This document shows positions 1 through 8,600 of a stretch of DNA of 9,100 nucleotides, piece after piece; the stretch's first letter is position 1, and each line of letters begins with the position of its first letter. The DNA comes from an uncultured Candidatus Melainabacteria bacterium. Its GTDB lineage: Bacteria; Cyanobacteriota; Vampirovibrionia; Gastranaerophilales; Gastranaerophilaceae. The position numbers were made by a program, and so were the translations under genes. The notes beneath the pieces are model-generated. The model saw only the letters and a list, made by a program, of their open reading frames with translations, did no database searches and had not been told where the DNA came from. The stretch is from the NCBI GenBank assembly GCA_934692295.1, contig CAKUTL010000058.1:1-9100 (forward strand), read 5' to 3'.

Positions 1-3000
1 CCAAACATACCTTCAATTTCTTCCAAAATTGCAGATGGTTTTCTTGCTTGATTACGTTGAGCAACTGCACGTTTTCTTTCTTCTCTATCACGTTCTTCAT
101 TTGCGTTAATCAAATGATGGAAACCAGTACCAGCTGGGATTAGACGACCGATAATAACGTTTTCTTTCAAACCTCTTAACAAGTCTTTCTTACCTTCAAC
201 TGCAGCTTCTGTCAAGATTCTTGTTGTTTCTTGGAATGAAGCAGCTGAGATGAATGATTCAGTATTCAAAGATGCCTTTGTAATACCTAACAACATGTAT
301 TCACAAGTTGCTGGAGTATTACCAGCTTCTTCTGCAGCTTTATTTTCTTTCTCAAATGTTTGCATTTCAATCAACTCGCCTGGTAACAAGTTAGTATCAC
401 CTGCATCAAGAATTTTAACTTTCTTAGTCATTTGACGAACAATGATTTCAATGTGTTTATCAGCAATTTCAACACCTTGAGAACGATATACACGTTGTAC
501 TTCATCTACCAAGTATTGTTGAGCTGCTTCAGGTCCAGATAATCTCATAACGTCATGTGGATTTAAAGGACCAGAAGTTAATGGCTGACCTTTTTTGATT
601 TTTTGTCCGTTTGAAACGATTACATTTGCATCAATTGCATATTTAATTTCTGTTGAAGAACCTTCGTTGTCAACTAAGAACAATCTTGGGAATCCTTCAT
701 CATCAATTTCAATTTTTGCAGTTCCATCATTTTCAGCTAAGATTGCACAATCTTTTGGTTTTCTACCTTCCAAAAGTTCTTCAACCTTAGGCAAACCTTG
801 AACGATGTCGCCTGTTTTTTCTCTTTCGAATACCAATGTTGCAATCAAATCGCCTCTTAGTACCAAAGAACCAGAATCGATTTGAAGCATTGTACCTGGG
901 CTGATTAAGTAAGGACGACCATTTCTGATTGAAATTTCACCTTTGTTAATAGCTGTTACTAGACCAGAAACAGGAGATGTTTCACCGCTTTCAGCTAAAA
1001 CTTTATCAGCTTTAACAAAATCGCCTTTTTTGATAACAGCTTTACCCTTAACAGCAACAGTTGTTTCACAAGAGTCAGAGATTAATAAAAGTCTTCTAAC
1101 ATCTTCGTTATCACCTTTCAATGAAGCAACAGCATCATTCATAGCAAGAACTTGAGTTTTTGCAACTGGAGTTCTTGGATCAATTGTTTCACCGTCTTTT
1201 ACCAATAATTCAGTTTGAAGAGCAGCATTTGCAGCACCTTCCATTTCACGACGAACAATTAAGTTTTCTAATACAACGATTCTCAAACTTCCGTTAGAAT
1301 CAAGTTCTACCATACCTTTAAGGTGTGATAAGTAACCTTGCATTTGAAGAACTAAGCTTGTTCTTGTGATTGTAGCACCGTCAACATTTCTTACTCTTGC
1401 ACCGTCTTTGTATTGAAGTTGAGTTACAGGAACGATATCAATTAACTCATCAGTTGTATTGAATGCAATTGATACATCTTTTTGATTAACTTCTAATACT
1501 TGAACTGGTCTTACTAAGATTTGTACAGGTTGGTTAGCAATTGAATCTTCATCAATTGTTAATGAAGCATCAGCATCTTCGTCCAAATCATCAATTGGAA
1601 GATCATCTGCAGCAGAATCCATAATTGTAACAATTGAAGTTTCTTTTGCTTTTACACCTTCTGCAATTAAAGTACCTTTCTTAACAACTTCACCTTCGTC
1701 AACTTTCAATTCAGAAATATTTGACAATGTGTGAACTTCACCAGGTCTAACAGTGATTTCATGAATTACATCATTGTATTCTTTGAATTCAACAATACCA
1801 TCAATATGGCAATAAACGTCTTTAACAATTTCAGTACCAGCTGTAACTGCTGTACCATTTTCTACCATTTTCAAAGTACTGTCTTTATTAATTTGGTGAA
1901 CTTCTTCTGGAATAAATACAACCTTACCAGGTTTTGTAATAATTTGGTTATCATCAACTTCAACATCAACGTATCTGATTTCACCAGAAGATGAAACAGA
2001 ACAATCATCATCAATAAGTTCTGCGATAATCATACCGTTTTCAACTGTTGTATCAACAGGAGCTTTAACGATATATTTTTCACCAGTTGAATCAACTGTC
2101 CAAAGTTGTTCTTTTTTAGTTTGCTCAAATGAAGCATTTTCTGGTTGCAAAGAAGCAATTACAATTGTCAATTCTTTACCTTGAACAATTTTCTTAATCT
2201 TCTTGCCATCAAATTTAGCTTCTTCAACAACTAAATCATCTCCAACTCTAACTTCACCACCGTGTTCGCAAATTGTTAAAGTTTCAGCCAATTTTTCACC
2301 TTTAGAAATTTTTTGACCGTCTTTTACAAGAACTTTTGAACCACCAGGTAATGTATAAACATCACCACCTAGAACCCAAACAATACCTTGTTTATTTGTA
2401 GTTCTAAGGATGTTGCCTTGTCTATCTTTCTTTTCATCAGCTTTGAAGTCTTCAAAAACAACTTCACCACTAATATCAGTTGTAATATCTTTTGTTGCTT
2501 TTTCTGTCAAACGGCTGCTATCACCTTGAGAAGATGGAGCGTGTTCTGCCATTTTGAAACCTTTTGCAACTTCTTGTCCATCAGTGATGAACAATGTAGC
2601 ACCAGCTGGGATATGATATTTAGTTGTTCTCTTTTCGCCTTTAACTTCGATATCAGCTTCATACATTGATACTTGAACGATATCACCATGACGAGTTCTA
2701 AGTTCTCTAGCTTTAATTTTTGAAACAACTGTACCAGCTTCACGAGCAATGATTTCTTTCTTAGCTTCTTTAACGCCAACCGCACCACCTGTGTGGAAGG
2801 TTCTCATTGTCAACTGTGTACCAGGTTCACCAATTGATTGCGCTGCGATAATACCAATAGCTTCACCAATATCAACAAGTTTTTGAGTTGTCATTGCCCA
2901 ACCATAACATTTTTGGCATACACCGTATTCCAAACCGCAAGTTAAACCTGAACGAACTCTTAATTCTTGTAAATTTAAACCTGAGATTTTTTTGATATCA

Positions 3001-3818
3001 TCTCTGTCCATTGTTTTGCCGTTAGGTACAACAACGTTACCTTCAGCATCAACGATATCTTGAGCAACTGTTCTACCTAATAATCTATCAATTAATGGAA
3101 CGATTACAACATCACCATCAGTAATAGGCTTCATGTTAATATATTTGTCAGTATGACAATCATCAGCTCTAATAATAACGTCTTGAGCTACGTCAACTAA
3201 ACGTCTTGTTAAGTAACCTGAATCGGCTGTTTTCAACGCAGTATCTACAAGACCTTTACGAGCACCGTATGATGAAATAATGTATTCAGTAACTGATAGA
3301 CCTTCTTTAAAGTTTGATTTAATAGGTAAGTCGATGATTTGACCTTGTGCGTCAGCCATCAAACCTCTCATACCAACCAACTGTGAAACCTGTGACAAGT
3401 TACCACGGGCTCCAGAGAATGCCATCATATATACTGGGTTTAATCTATCAAAGTTTTCAACAACTTGTTCTGTTAATTTAGCTGTTGTTTCTGACCAAGT
3501 ATCGATAACCTTTGTATATCTTTCAACTTCTGTAATTTCACCTTTTAGGTATCTTTTTGTTGATTTTTCAATTTCATCTTCAGCTGATTTCAATAAATCT
3601 TTTTTAATTGATGGAACTGACAAGTCAGCAATTGAAATTGTAGTACCAGAAACAGTTGCATATTTGTAACCCAAACGCTTTAAAGCATCTGCCAACGATG
3701 CAGCTTTAGCACCACCGTATTCCAAATACATCTGACCTAACAATTTCTTTAATGAACCTTTGTCCATTTGTTTGTTAATGAAATCAGGTGTTTTTTTATG
3801 TGTATATGTGTTTTCCAT
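1..3818 (-). CDS. rpoC2: RNA polymerase β' subunit, C-terminal part (RpoC2), 3' end cut by window edge
   Basis: C-terminal half of the split β' subunit, a core component of DNA-directed RNA polymerase. The frame is open from ATG at 3818 to the window edge: 1272 complete codons and two further bases. In order I see the DKGSLKKLL start typical of RpoC2, then YMMAFSGARG, the bridge-helix segment from GARKG (G185) through TRRLVDVAQD, and zinc-ligand cysteines C221, C294, C301 and C304. The trigger loop follows (QLTMRTFH, Q335-H342; M338, R339 and H342 match the catalytic set of the family). After an insertion of about 655 residues the loop resumes at TGDIVQGLP (T1002-P1010). The end has ESFISAASFQETT and RLIPAGTG (from R1225), the conserved β' C-terminus, so the real stop should lie just outside the window. 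The start is supported by an AAGGAA site seven bases upstream. The reading frame differs from that of rpoC1, so this is a true gene split and not one frameshift. Confidence 0.97.
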   Translation of the reverse strand, partial: MENTYTHKKTPDFINKQMDKGSLKKLLGQMYLEYGGAKAASLADALKRLGYKYATVSGTTISIADLSVPSIKKDLLKSAEDEIEKSTKRYLKGEITEVERYTKVIDTWSETTAKLTEQVVENFDRLNPVYMMAFSGARGNLSQVSQLVGMRGLMADAQGQIIDLPIKSNFKEGLSVTEYIISSYGARKGLVDTALKTADSGYLTRRLVDVAQDVIIRADDCHTDKYINMKPITDGDVVIVPLIDRLLGRTVAQDIVDAEGNVVVPNGKTMDRDDIKKISGLNLQELRVRSGLTCGLEYGVCQKCYGWAMTTQKLVDIGEAIGIIAAQSIGEPGTQLTMRTFHTGGAVGVKEAKKEIIAREAGTVVSKIKARELRTRHGDIVQVSMYEADIEVKGEKRTTKYHIPAGATLFITDGQEVAKGFKMAEHAPSSQGDSSRLTEKATKDITTDISGEVVFEDFKADEKKDRQGNILRTTNKQGIVWVLGGDVYTLPGGSKVLVKDGQKISKGEKLAETLTICEHGGEVRVGDDLVVEEAKFDGKKIKKIVQGKELTIVIASLQPENASFEQTKKEQLWTVDSTGEKYIVKAPVDTTVENGMIIAELIDDDCSVSSSGEIRYVDVEVDDNQIITKPGKVVFIPEEVHQINKDSTLKMVENGTAVTAGTEIVKDVYCHIDGIVEFKEYNDVIHEITVRPGEVHTLSNISELKVDEGEVVKKGTLIAEGVKAKETSIVTIMDSAADDLPIDDLDEDADASLTIDEDSIANQPVQILVRPVQVLEVNQKDVSIAFNTTDELIDIVPVTQLQYKDGARVRNVDGATITRTSLVLQMQGYLSHLKGMVELDSNGSLRIVVLENLIVRREMEGAANAALQTELLVKDGETIDPRTPVAKTQVLAMNDAVASLKGDNEDVRRLLLISDSCETTVAVKGKAVIKKGDFVKADKVLAESGETSPVSGLVTAINKGEISIRNGRPYLISPGTMLQIDSGSLVLRGDLIATLVFEREKTGDIVQGLPKVEELLEGRKPKDCAILAENDGTAKIEIDDEGFPRLFLVDNEGSSTEIKYAIDANVIVSNGQKIKKGQPLTSGPLNPHDVMRLSGPEAAQQYLVDEVQRVYRSQGVEIADKHIEIIVRQMTKKVKILDAGDTNLLPGELIEMQTFEKENKAAEEAGNTPATCEYMLLGITKASLNTESFISAASFQETTRILTEAAVEGKKDLLRGLKENVIIGRLIPAGTGFHHLINANEERDREERKRAVAQRNQARKPSAILEEIEGMF
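819..2783 (-). other. SI3-type lineage-specific insertion inside the RpoC2 trigger loop
   Basis: Approximately residues 346-1000 of RpoC2, lying between the two conserved trigger-loop halves. E. coli has an insertion at this place of roughly 190 residues, whereas cyanobacterial RpoC2 has one of over 600. It is built from recurring motifs of the form (D/E/N)G-x-x-V-x-x-G-x-x-(L/I)-A, as expected for sandwich-barrel hybrid motif modules. Clear copies centre on G414, G501, G595, G655, G709, G932 and G989, with another beyond the insertion at G1071. All these positions fall in one uninterrupted frame. An acidic stretch (residues 734-758, 12 of 25 Asp/Glu) separates the block of copies up to G709 from the later ones. 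In cyanobacterial polymerase structures SI3 forms an arch that reaches the sigma factor; a similar role here is inference from position and size. Confidence 0.85.
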
Positions 3819-3871
3819 TCTAATTTCCTTTTTACTTTTTATGCCCTACTATTTTTAAGGCTTAGTATCTT
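3819..3871 (-). other. rpoC1-rpoC2 intergenic spacer
   Basis: This 53-bp AT-rich spacer separates the rpoC1 stop (TAA at 3874-3872) from the rpoC2 ATG. It contains no terminator-like stem followed by a T run, so read-through from rpoC1 is expected. It shares the octamer ATGCCCTA (plus strand, 3841-3848) with the core of the rpoB-rpoC1 element (5634-5641), which may be chance. Confidence 0.7.
3825..3830 (-). promoter_or_regulatory. Ribosome binding site of rpoC2
   Basis: On the minus strand AAGGAA lies seven bases before the ATG at 3818. It gives rpoC2 its own translation start independent of rpoC1, which supports two separate β' polypeptides rather than one made by frameshifting. Confidence 0.8.
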
Positions 3872-5581
3872 TTACACAAGTGCTTTTCTAACTTCTTCGT
3901 TAAAGATAATTCTACCAACTGTTGTTTCTAATTTTTCACCTTTTTCATCTCTTACAATGATTCTATCGTGAAGTTTGATTACCCCAACTTCTAGAGCTGA
4001 AATAGCATCTTGGAAGTTATAGAAGTAACCTTTAACATCTTGAGATGGGTCTTTCAAGGTAGTCAAATAGTACATACCCAAAACCATATCTTGAGAAGGT
4101 GTTACAATTGGTTTTCCGTTAGCAGGTGCTAACAAGTTGTTAGTAGCTAACATCAACATTCTAGCTTCTGCTTGAGCTTCAATTGATAAAGGAACGTGAA
4201 CAGCCATTTGGTCACCATCGAAGTCAGCGTTGAATGCTGTACATGCTAATGGGTGAAGTTGGATAGCACGACCTTCTACCAATTTTGGTTCAAATGCTTG
4301 AATACCAAGTCTGTGAAGGGTTGGAGCACGGTTCAACATTACAGGGTGTCCATCAATTACCTCTTCTAAGATATCCCAAACAATCGCTTCTGAACGTTCG
4401 ATTTTCTTCTTAGCAGATTTAATGTTTTGAACATATCCGCGTTCAATCAATTTGTTAACAACAAATGGTTTGAACAATTCAATTGCCATTTCTTTTGGCA
4501 AACCGCATTGGTTCAATGAAAGAGATGGACCAACAACGATAACTGAACGGCCTGAATAGTCAACACGTTTACCTAACAAGTTTTGACGGAAACGACCTTG
4601 TTTACCTTCAATGATATTAGATAATGATTTCAATGCTCTGTTGTTAGGTCCAACAACTGTTCTTCCTCTTCTACCGTTATCGATAAGAGCATCAACTGCT
4701 TCTTGAAGCATTCTCTTTTCGTTTCTAACGATAATTTCAGGAGCACCCATTTCTAACAATCTTTGTAAACGGTTGTTTCTGTTGATAACACGTCTGTATA
4801 AGTCATTTAAGTCAGATGTAGCAAATCTACCACCATCCAATTGAACCATAGGTCTTAAATCTGGAGGTGTTACAGGAAGTACATCCATAATCATCCAAGT
4901 TGGGCTTGTTTCTGATGAAATCAAGTTATCCAACAATCTTAATCTTTTAATTAATTTAGATTTCTTTTGAACTGAAGTTACATTACCAGCAAGTTCGCCT
5001 CTGATTTCTTCAGCCAATTTCTTTGTATCAATTTCAGAAAGAAGTTCTTTAATAGCTTCTGCACCAATACCAACTTTTAAAGTTGATTCTTCGTTTTCAG
5101 CCATATAATCTTCGTATTCTTCTTCTGATAATAATTGTAATTTTCTGAAATCACTATCACCGCCATCAATTACAACATAGCTGTTGAAGTAGATAACTTG
5201 TTCAAGATCTTTCAAAGTCATATCAAGTAATAAACCAAGGTATGAAGGAATTCCTTTTAGGAACCAAATATGAGATACAGGAGCTGCAAGCTTAATGTGT
5301 CCCATTCTGTGACGTCTAACTTTTGAATCTGTAACTTCAACACCGCAACGTTCGCAGATGATACCTTTATGTCTTACTCTTTTATATTTACCGCAATAAC
5401 ATTCCCAGTCTTTTGTTGGCCCGAAAATTCTTTCGCAGAATAAGCCGTCTCTTTCCGGTTTTAATGTACGGTAGTTAATAGTTTCCGGTTTTGTTACTTC
5501 GCCGTGGGACCATTGAAGTATTCTTTCCGGAGACGCTATACTTATTCGTATATAATCAAAATAATCAATGCTTGTTGACAT
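3872..5581 (-). CDS. rpoC1: RNA polymerase β' subunit, N-terminal part (RpoC1, γ)
   Basis: N-terminal half of the split β' subunit, 569 residues; from memory, cyanobacterial RpoC1 is somewhat longer at about 620. It begins with the ISIASPERI segment and VTKPETINYRTLKPE. The first zinc site has C61, C63, C76 and C79, followed by VRRHRMGHIKLAAP. The clamp helices that bind sigma region 2 run about 259-306 (NDLYRRVINRNN to DNGRRGR). The rudder/switch segment GKQGRFRQNLLGKRVDYSGR lies at 327-346. The catalytic loop NADFDGD is at 451-457, with D453, D455 and D457 as the magnesium ligands. The protein ends after TTVGRIIFNEEV, where β' is divided in cyanobacteria; the homology continues at the start of rpoC2. 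It lies 99 bp after rpoB and 53 bp before rpoC2, presumably in one operon. Start ATG at 5581 has AGGAG ten bases upstream. Confidence 0.98.
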   Translation of the reverse strand: MSTSIDYFDYIRISIASPERILQWSHGEVTKPETINYRTLKPERDGLFCERIFGPTKDWECYCGKYKRVRHKGIICERCGVEVTDSKVRRHRMGHIKLAAPVSHIWFLKGIPSYLGLLLDMTLKDLEQVIYFNSYVVIDGGDSDFRKLQLLSEEEYEDYMAENEESTLKVGIGAEAIKELLSEIDTKKLAEEIRGELAGNVTSVQKKSKLIKRLRLLDNLISSETSPTWMIMDVLPVTPPDLRPMVQLDGGRFATSDLNDLYRRVINRNNRLQRLLEMGAPEIIVRNEKRMLQEAVDALIDNGRRGRTVVGPNNRALKSLSNIIEGKQGRFRQNLLGKRVDYSGRSVIVVGPSLSLNQCGLPKEMAIELFKPFVVNKLIERGYVQNIKSAKKKIERSEAIVWDILEEVIDGHPVMLNRAPTLHRLGIQAFEPKLVEGRAIQLHPLACTAFNADFDGDQMAVHVPLSIEAQAEARMLMLATNNLLAPANGKPIVTPSQDMVLGMYYLTTLKDPSQDVKGYFYNFQDAISALEVGVIKLHDRIIVRDEKGEKLETTVGRIIFNEEVRKALV

Positions 5582-5591
5582 TTATAATGTT

Positions 5592-5596
5592 CTCCT
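5592..5596 (-). promoter_or_regulatory. Ribosome binding site of rpoC1
   Basis: AGGAG on the minus strand, ten bases before the ATG at 5581, within an A-rich stretch. It sits just downstream, in the transcript, of the heptad inverted element at 5608-5675, so folding of that element would leave the site in a single-stranded A-rich region. Confidence 0.8.
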
Positions 5597-5607
5597 TTTT
5601 TATTTTT

Positions 5608-5675
5608 GTGAGAAGTGAATTGTGAAAGGTGAAATGCCCTAATGGGCTATTCACTATTCACTTTTCACGCTTCAC
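5608..5675. repeat. 68-bp heptad-phased inverted element between rpoB and rpoC1
   Basis: Plus strand: four consecutive 7-bp units GTGA(A/G)nn (starting 5608, 5615, 5622, 5629), a 12-bp palindromic core GCCCTAATGGGC (5636-5647), then four 7-bp units nnTTCAC (starting 5648, 5655, 5662, 5669). The phasing is exact: 28 + 12 + 28 bp. Each GTGAA faces a TTCAC on the other arm, while the two-base linkers (AA, TT, AG, AT against TA, TA, TT, GC) mostly do not pair. The RNA would fold as a ladder of 5-bp stems separated by 2x2 internal loops and capped by a 4-bp GC stem with a four-base loop. No T run follows on either strand, so it does not look like an intrinsic terminator. Candidate roles are an RNA processing or attenuation structure in the operon, or a dispersed REP/STRR-like repeat. 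The structure is certain; the function is unknown. Confidence 0.9.
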
Positions 5676-5680
5676 TAATA

Positions 5681-8600
5681 TTATAAATCTCCGAAAGTAG
5701 TTGGTGTTTCAAAGAAGTTGATATTCAACAACTCAGAATCAACATCTGATAACGTACGTTTTGGAGCAGCTTTTCTCAAGTCGTCCATATCAGTCATCAA
5801 ATCTACTTCCTGACCGTCTTTCTTAGCTACGGTAATATCCAAACCGATACTTTGTAATTCTCTCACAAGTACCTTGAATGATTCAGGAATACCTGGTCTT
5901 GGGATATTGTCACCCTTAACGATAGCTTCATACGCTCTGTTACGTCCGTTAACATCATCTGATTTGATTGTTAACATTTCTTGTAGAGTATAAGCAGCAC
6001 CGTAAGCTTCCAATGCCCAAACTTCCATTTCACCGAATCTTTGACCACCGAATTGAGCTTTACCACCCAATGGTTGTTGAGTTACAAGTGAGTATGGACC
6101 AGTACTTCTTGCGTGGATTTTATCATCAACCAAGTGGACAAGTTTCAAGAAGTAAGTCCAACCAACTGCAACAGGTCTATCAAATGGTTCACCTGTTCTA
6201 CCATCGATTAGCAATACTTTACCGTCTTCTCCAACCCAATCGCAACCTGATTCTTTGATACCTCTAAGAAGTTCAGCTTTTGTAGCGATTTCTGATTGAT
6301 TTTCACCGTACATTTCATCGAATGCAGGTGCTTCATAATAATCACGAGTTAAGTATGCAGCCAAACCTAACAACAATTCATAAGTTTGACCAACGTTCAT
6401 ACGAGAAGGAACACCAAGTGGATTCAATACGATATCTACTGGAGTACCATCAGGTAAGAATGGCATATCTTCCTTAGGTAAAATTCTTGAAACAATACCT
6501 TTGTTTCCGTGACGTCCAGAAAGTTTATCACCAACAGAAACCTTACGTTTTTGAGCGATGTAAACTCTGATTACAGTATTTGCACCTGGTGGTAATTCAT
6601 CACCTTTTTCTCTATCGAATACTTTAACGTCGAGAACTCTACCACCTTCTCCGTGAGGAACACGAAGAGAATTGTCTTTTACATCTCTAGCTTTTTCAGC
6701 GAAGATTGCTCTTAACAATTTTTCTTCAGGTGGATGTTCAGATTCACCTTTTGGTGTAACTTTACCAACTAGAATATCGTCAGCATAAACTCTAGCACCG
6801 ATACGAACAATACCACGTTCATCCAAGTGTCTCAAAGCATCTTCTGAAACGTTAGGAATTTCACGAGTAATTTCTTCTGGTCCTAATTTAGTTTGTCTAG
6901 CTTCAATTTCTAATTTTTCAATGTGTAATGAAGTGAAGATATCATCATGAACACATCTTTCTGAAAGTAAGATAGCATCCTCGAAGTTATAACCTTCCCA
7001 AGGCATATAAGCAACCAAAATGTTTTTACCTAATGAAAGTTCACCGCCACAAGTTGAAGCACCATCGGCAATTACATCACCAGCTTTAACTTTGTCGCCT
7101 TCGTGAACAATTGGTTTTTGGTTGATACAAGTATCTTGGTTAGATCTTACATATTTCATAAGAGTATAAATATGTGGTTTTCCGTGAGTATCACGAATAA
7201 CAATTTCTTCACCAACAACTCTTTCAACAGTACCGTCAACATCAGCAACGATAACCATACCAGAGTCTTTCGCAACACGAGATTCAAGACCTGTACCAAC
7301 TCTTGGTCTTTCAGTAATCAAAAGAGGTACTGCTTGACGTTGCATGTTAGAACCCATCAATGCACGGTTAGCATCGTCGTGTTCGATGAACGGAATCATT
7401 GATGTTGCAACTGAGATAATCTGGATTGGACAAACACCGACAAAGTCGATTTTTGAAGAATCACACATAATGAATTCAGATCTGTATCTTGCAGGTACAA
7501 CTTTTTCAACAAATGTTCTATCTTTTGTTAATTTAACGTCAGCTGGAGCACAACGATAATTTTCGTCGGCATCGGCTGTCATATAAACAACTTCATCTGT
7601 TACAACACCATCTTTAACAACGAAGAATGGAGATTCAACAAATCCATAGTCGTTAACTTTAGCGTGTGTAGCTAATGAACCAATCAAACCAGCGTTTGGA
7701 CCTTCTGGAGTTTCGATAGGACAAATACGTCCATAGTGAGAAGGGTGAATATCACGAACCGCAAAACCAGCTCTTTCTCTTTGTAAACCACCAGGTCCTA
7801 ATGCTGAAATACGTCTTTTGTGAGTCAATTCAGCAAGTGGGTTAGTTTGGTCCATGAACTGTGATAACTGAGAAGAACCGAAGAATTCTTTCAATGAAGC
7901 CACAAGCGGTTTTGTATTCAACAAGTTCAATGGTGTTAATGTTTCAGAATCCTGAAGTGTCATTCTTTCTTTAACAATTCTTTCGATTCTTGATAAACCT
8001 ACTCTGAATTGGTTTTGAAGAAGTTCACCAACTGAACGGATTCTTCTGTTTCCTAAGTGGTCAATATCATCCAATTGACCTTCATCATAAGTTAAGTTGA
8101 TTAAATATTCGATTGTAGAAACAATATCTTCAACTGTTAATGTTCTTTGATTCTTAGGAATATTTAAGTTTAATTTTTTGTTTAATTTATAACGACCAAC
8201 ACGACCAATATCGTATTTCTTTTCATCAAAGAATCTTGATTCTAAGATTTGACGTCCGCCTTGTGGAGAAGCAGGATCACCAGGTCTCAATTTTTTATAT
8301 AATTCAACTAAAGCTTCATCAGTTGTTTCAGTTGGGTCTTTTTCCAAAGTTTTTTTCAAGAATTCAAAGTGAGTGAATTTTGATTCCATTTCAGAAACTG
8401 TAATACCCATAGCTTTCAACAATGTTGTAGCCAAGATTTTTCTATTTTTATCGATTTTAACGTGGATAACATCGTTAGAATCTGTTTCAATTTTTAACCA
8501 AGCACCTCTGTTAGGAATCATAGTTGCGTTATACAAACGTTTTCCTGTTGGAGATGGGTCGCATTTGAAGTAAACACCAGGAGAACGAACGATTTGTGAT

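Larger units (their letters stand above)
5580..5688. repeat. 9-bp inverted repeat flanking the rpoB-rpoC1 gap
   Basis: ATTTATAAT at 5580-5588 and its exact reverse complement ATTATAAAT at 5680-5688 bracket the intergenic element. One copy covers the rpoB stop codon and the other overlaps the rpoC1 start codon. It does not extend further on either side. As both arms contain only A and T, chance is a real possibility. Confidence 0.45.

Noticed and set aside
1731..1994. Plus-strand open frame opposite rpoC2, rich in Asn and Phe
   Set aside because: Biased composition mirrors the sense codons of rpoC2; no initiation signal or family resemblance.
2507..2788. 93-codon minus-strand open frame
   Set aside because: It lies wholly inside rpoC2 in another frame, within the region coding for the trigger loop and SI3; its K/L-rich product looks like a frame-shifted reading of rpoC2.
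5608..5675. Heptad element as a rho-independent terminator
   Set aside because: Neither strand has a T run directly after the stem, and stopping here would separate rpoB from the β' genes.
5680..5685. TATAAT on the minus strand at the end of rpoB as a possible -10 box for rpoC1
   Set aside because: The nearest -35-like TTGAAA is 21 bases upstream, too far, and the region is A/T-only; it is better explained as part of the flanking inverted repeat.
5968..6258. Plus-strand open frame of 96 codons opposite rpoB
   Set aside because: It is antisense to the most conserved C-terminal part of rpoB, has no ribosome binding site I can see and no recognisable protein features.
7103..7402. Plus-strand open frame of 99 codons opposite rpoB
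   Set aside because: Antisense to conserved rpoB; its Asn/Ser/Thr-rich composition is what the complement of this AT-rich codon usage would give.
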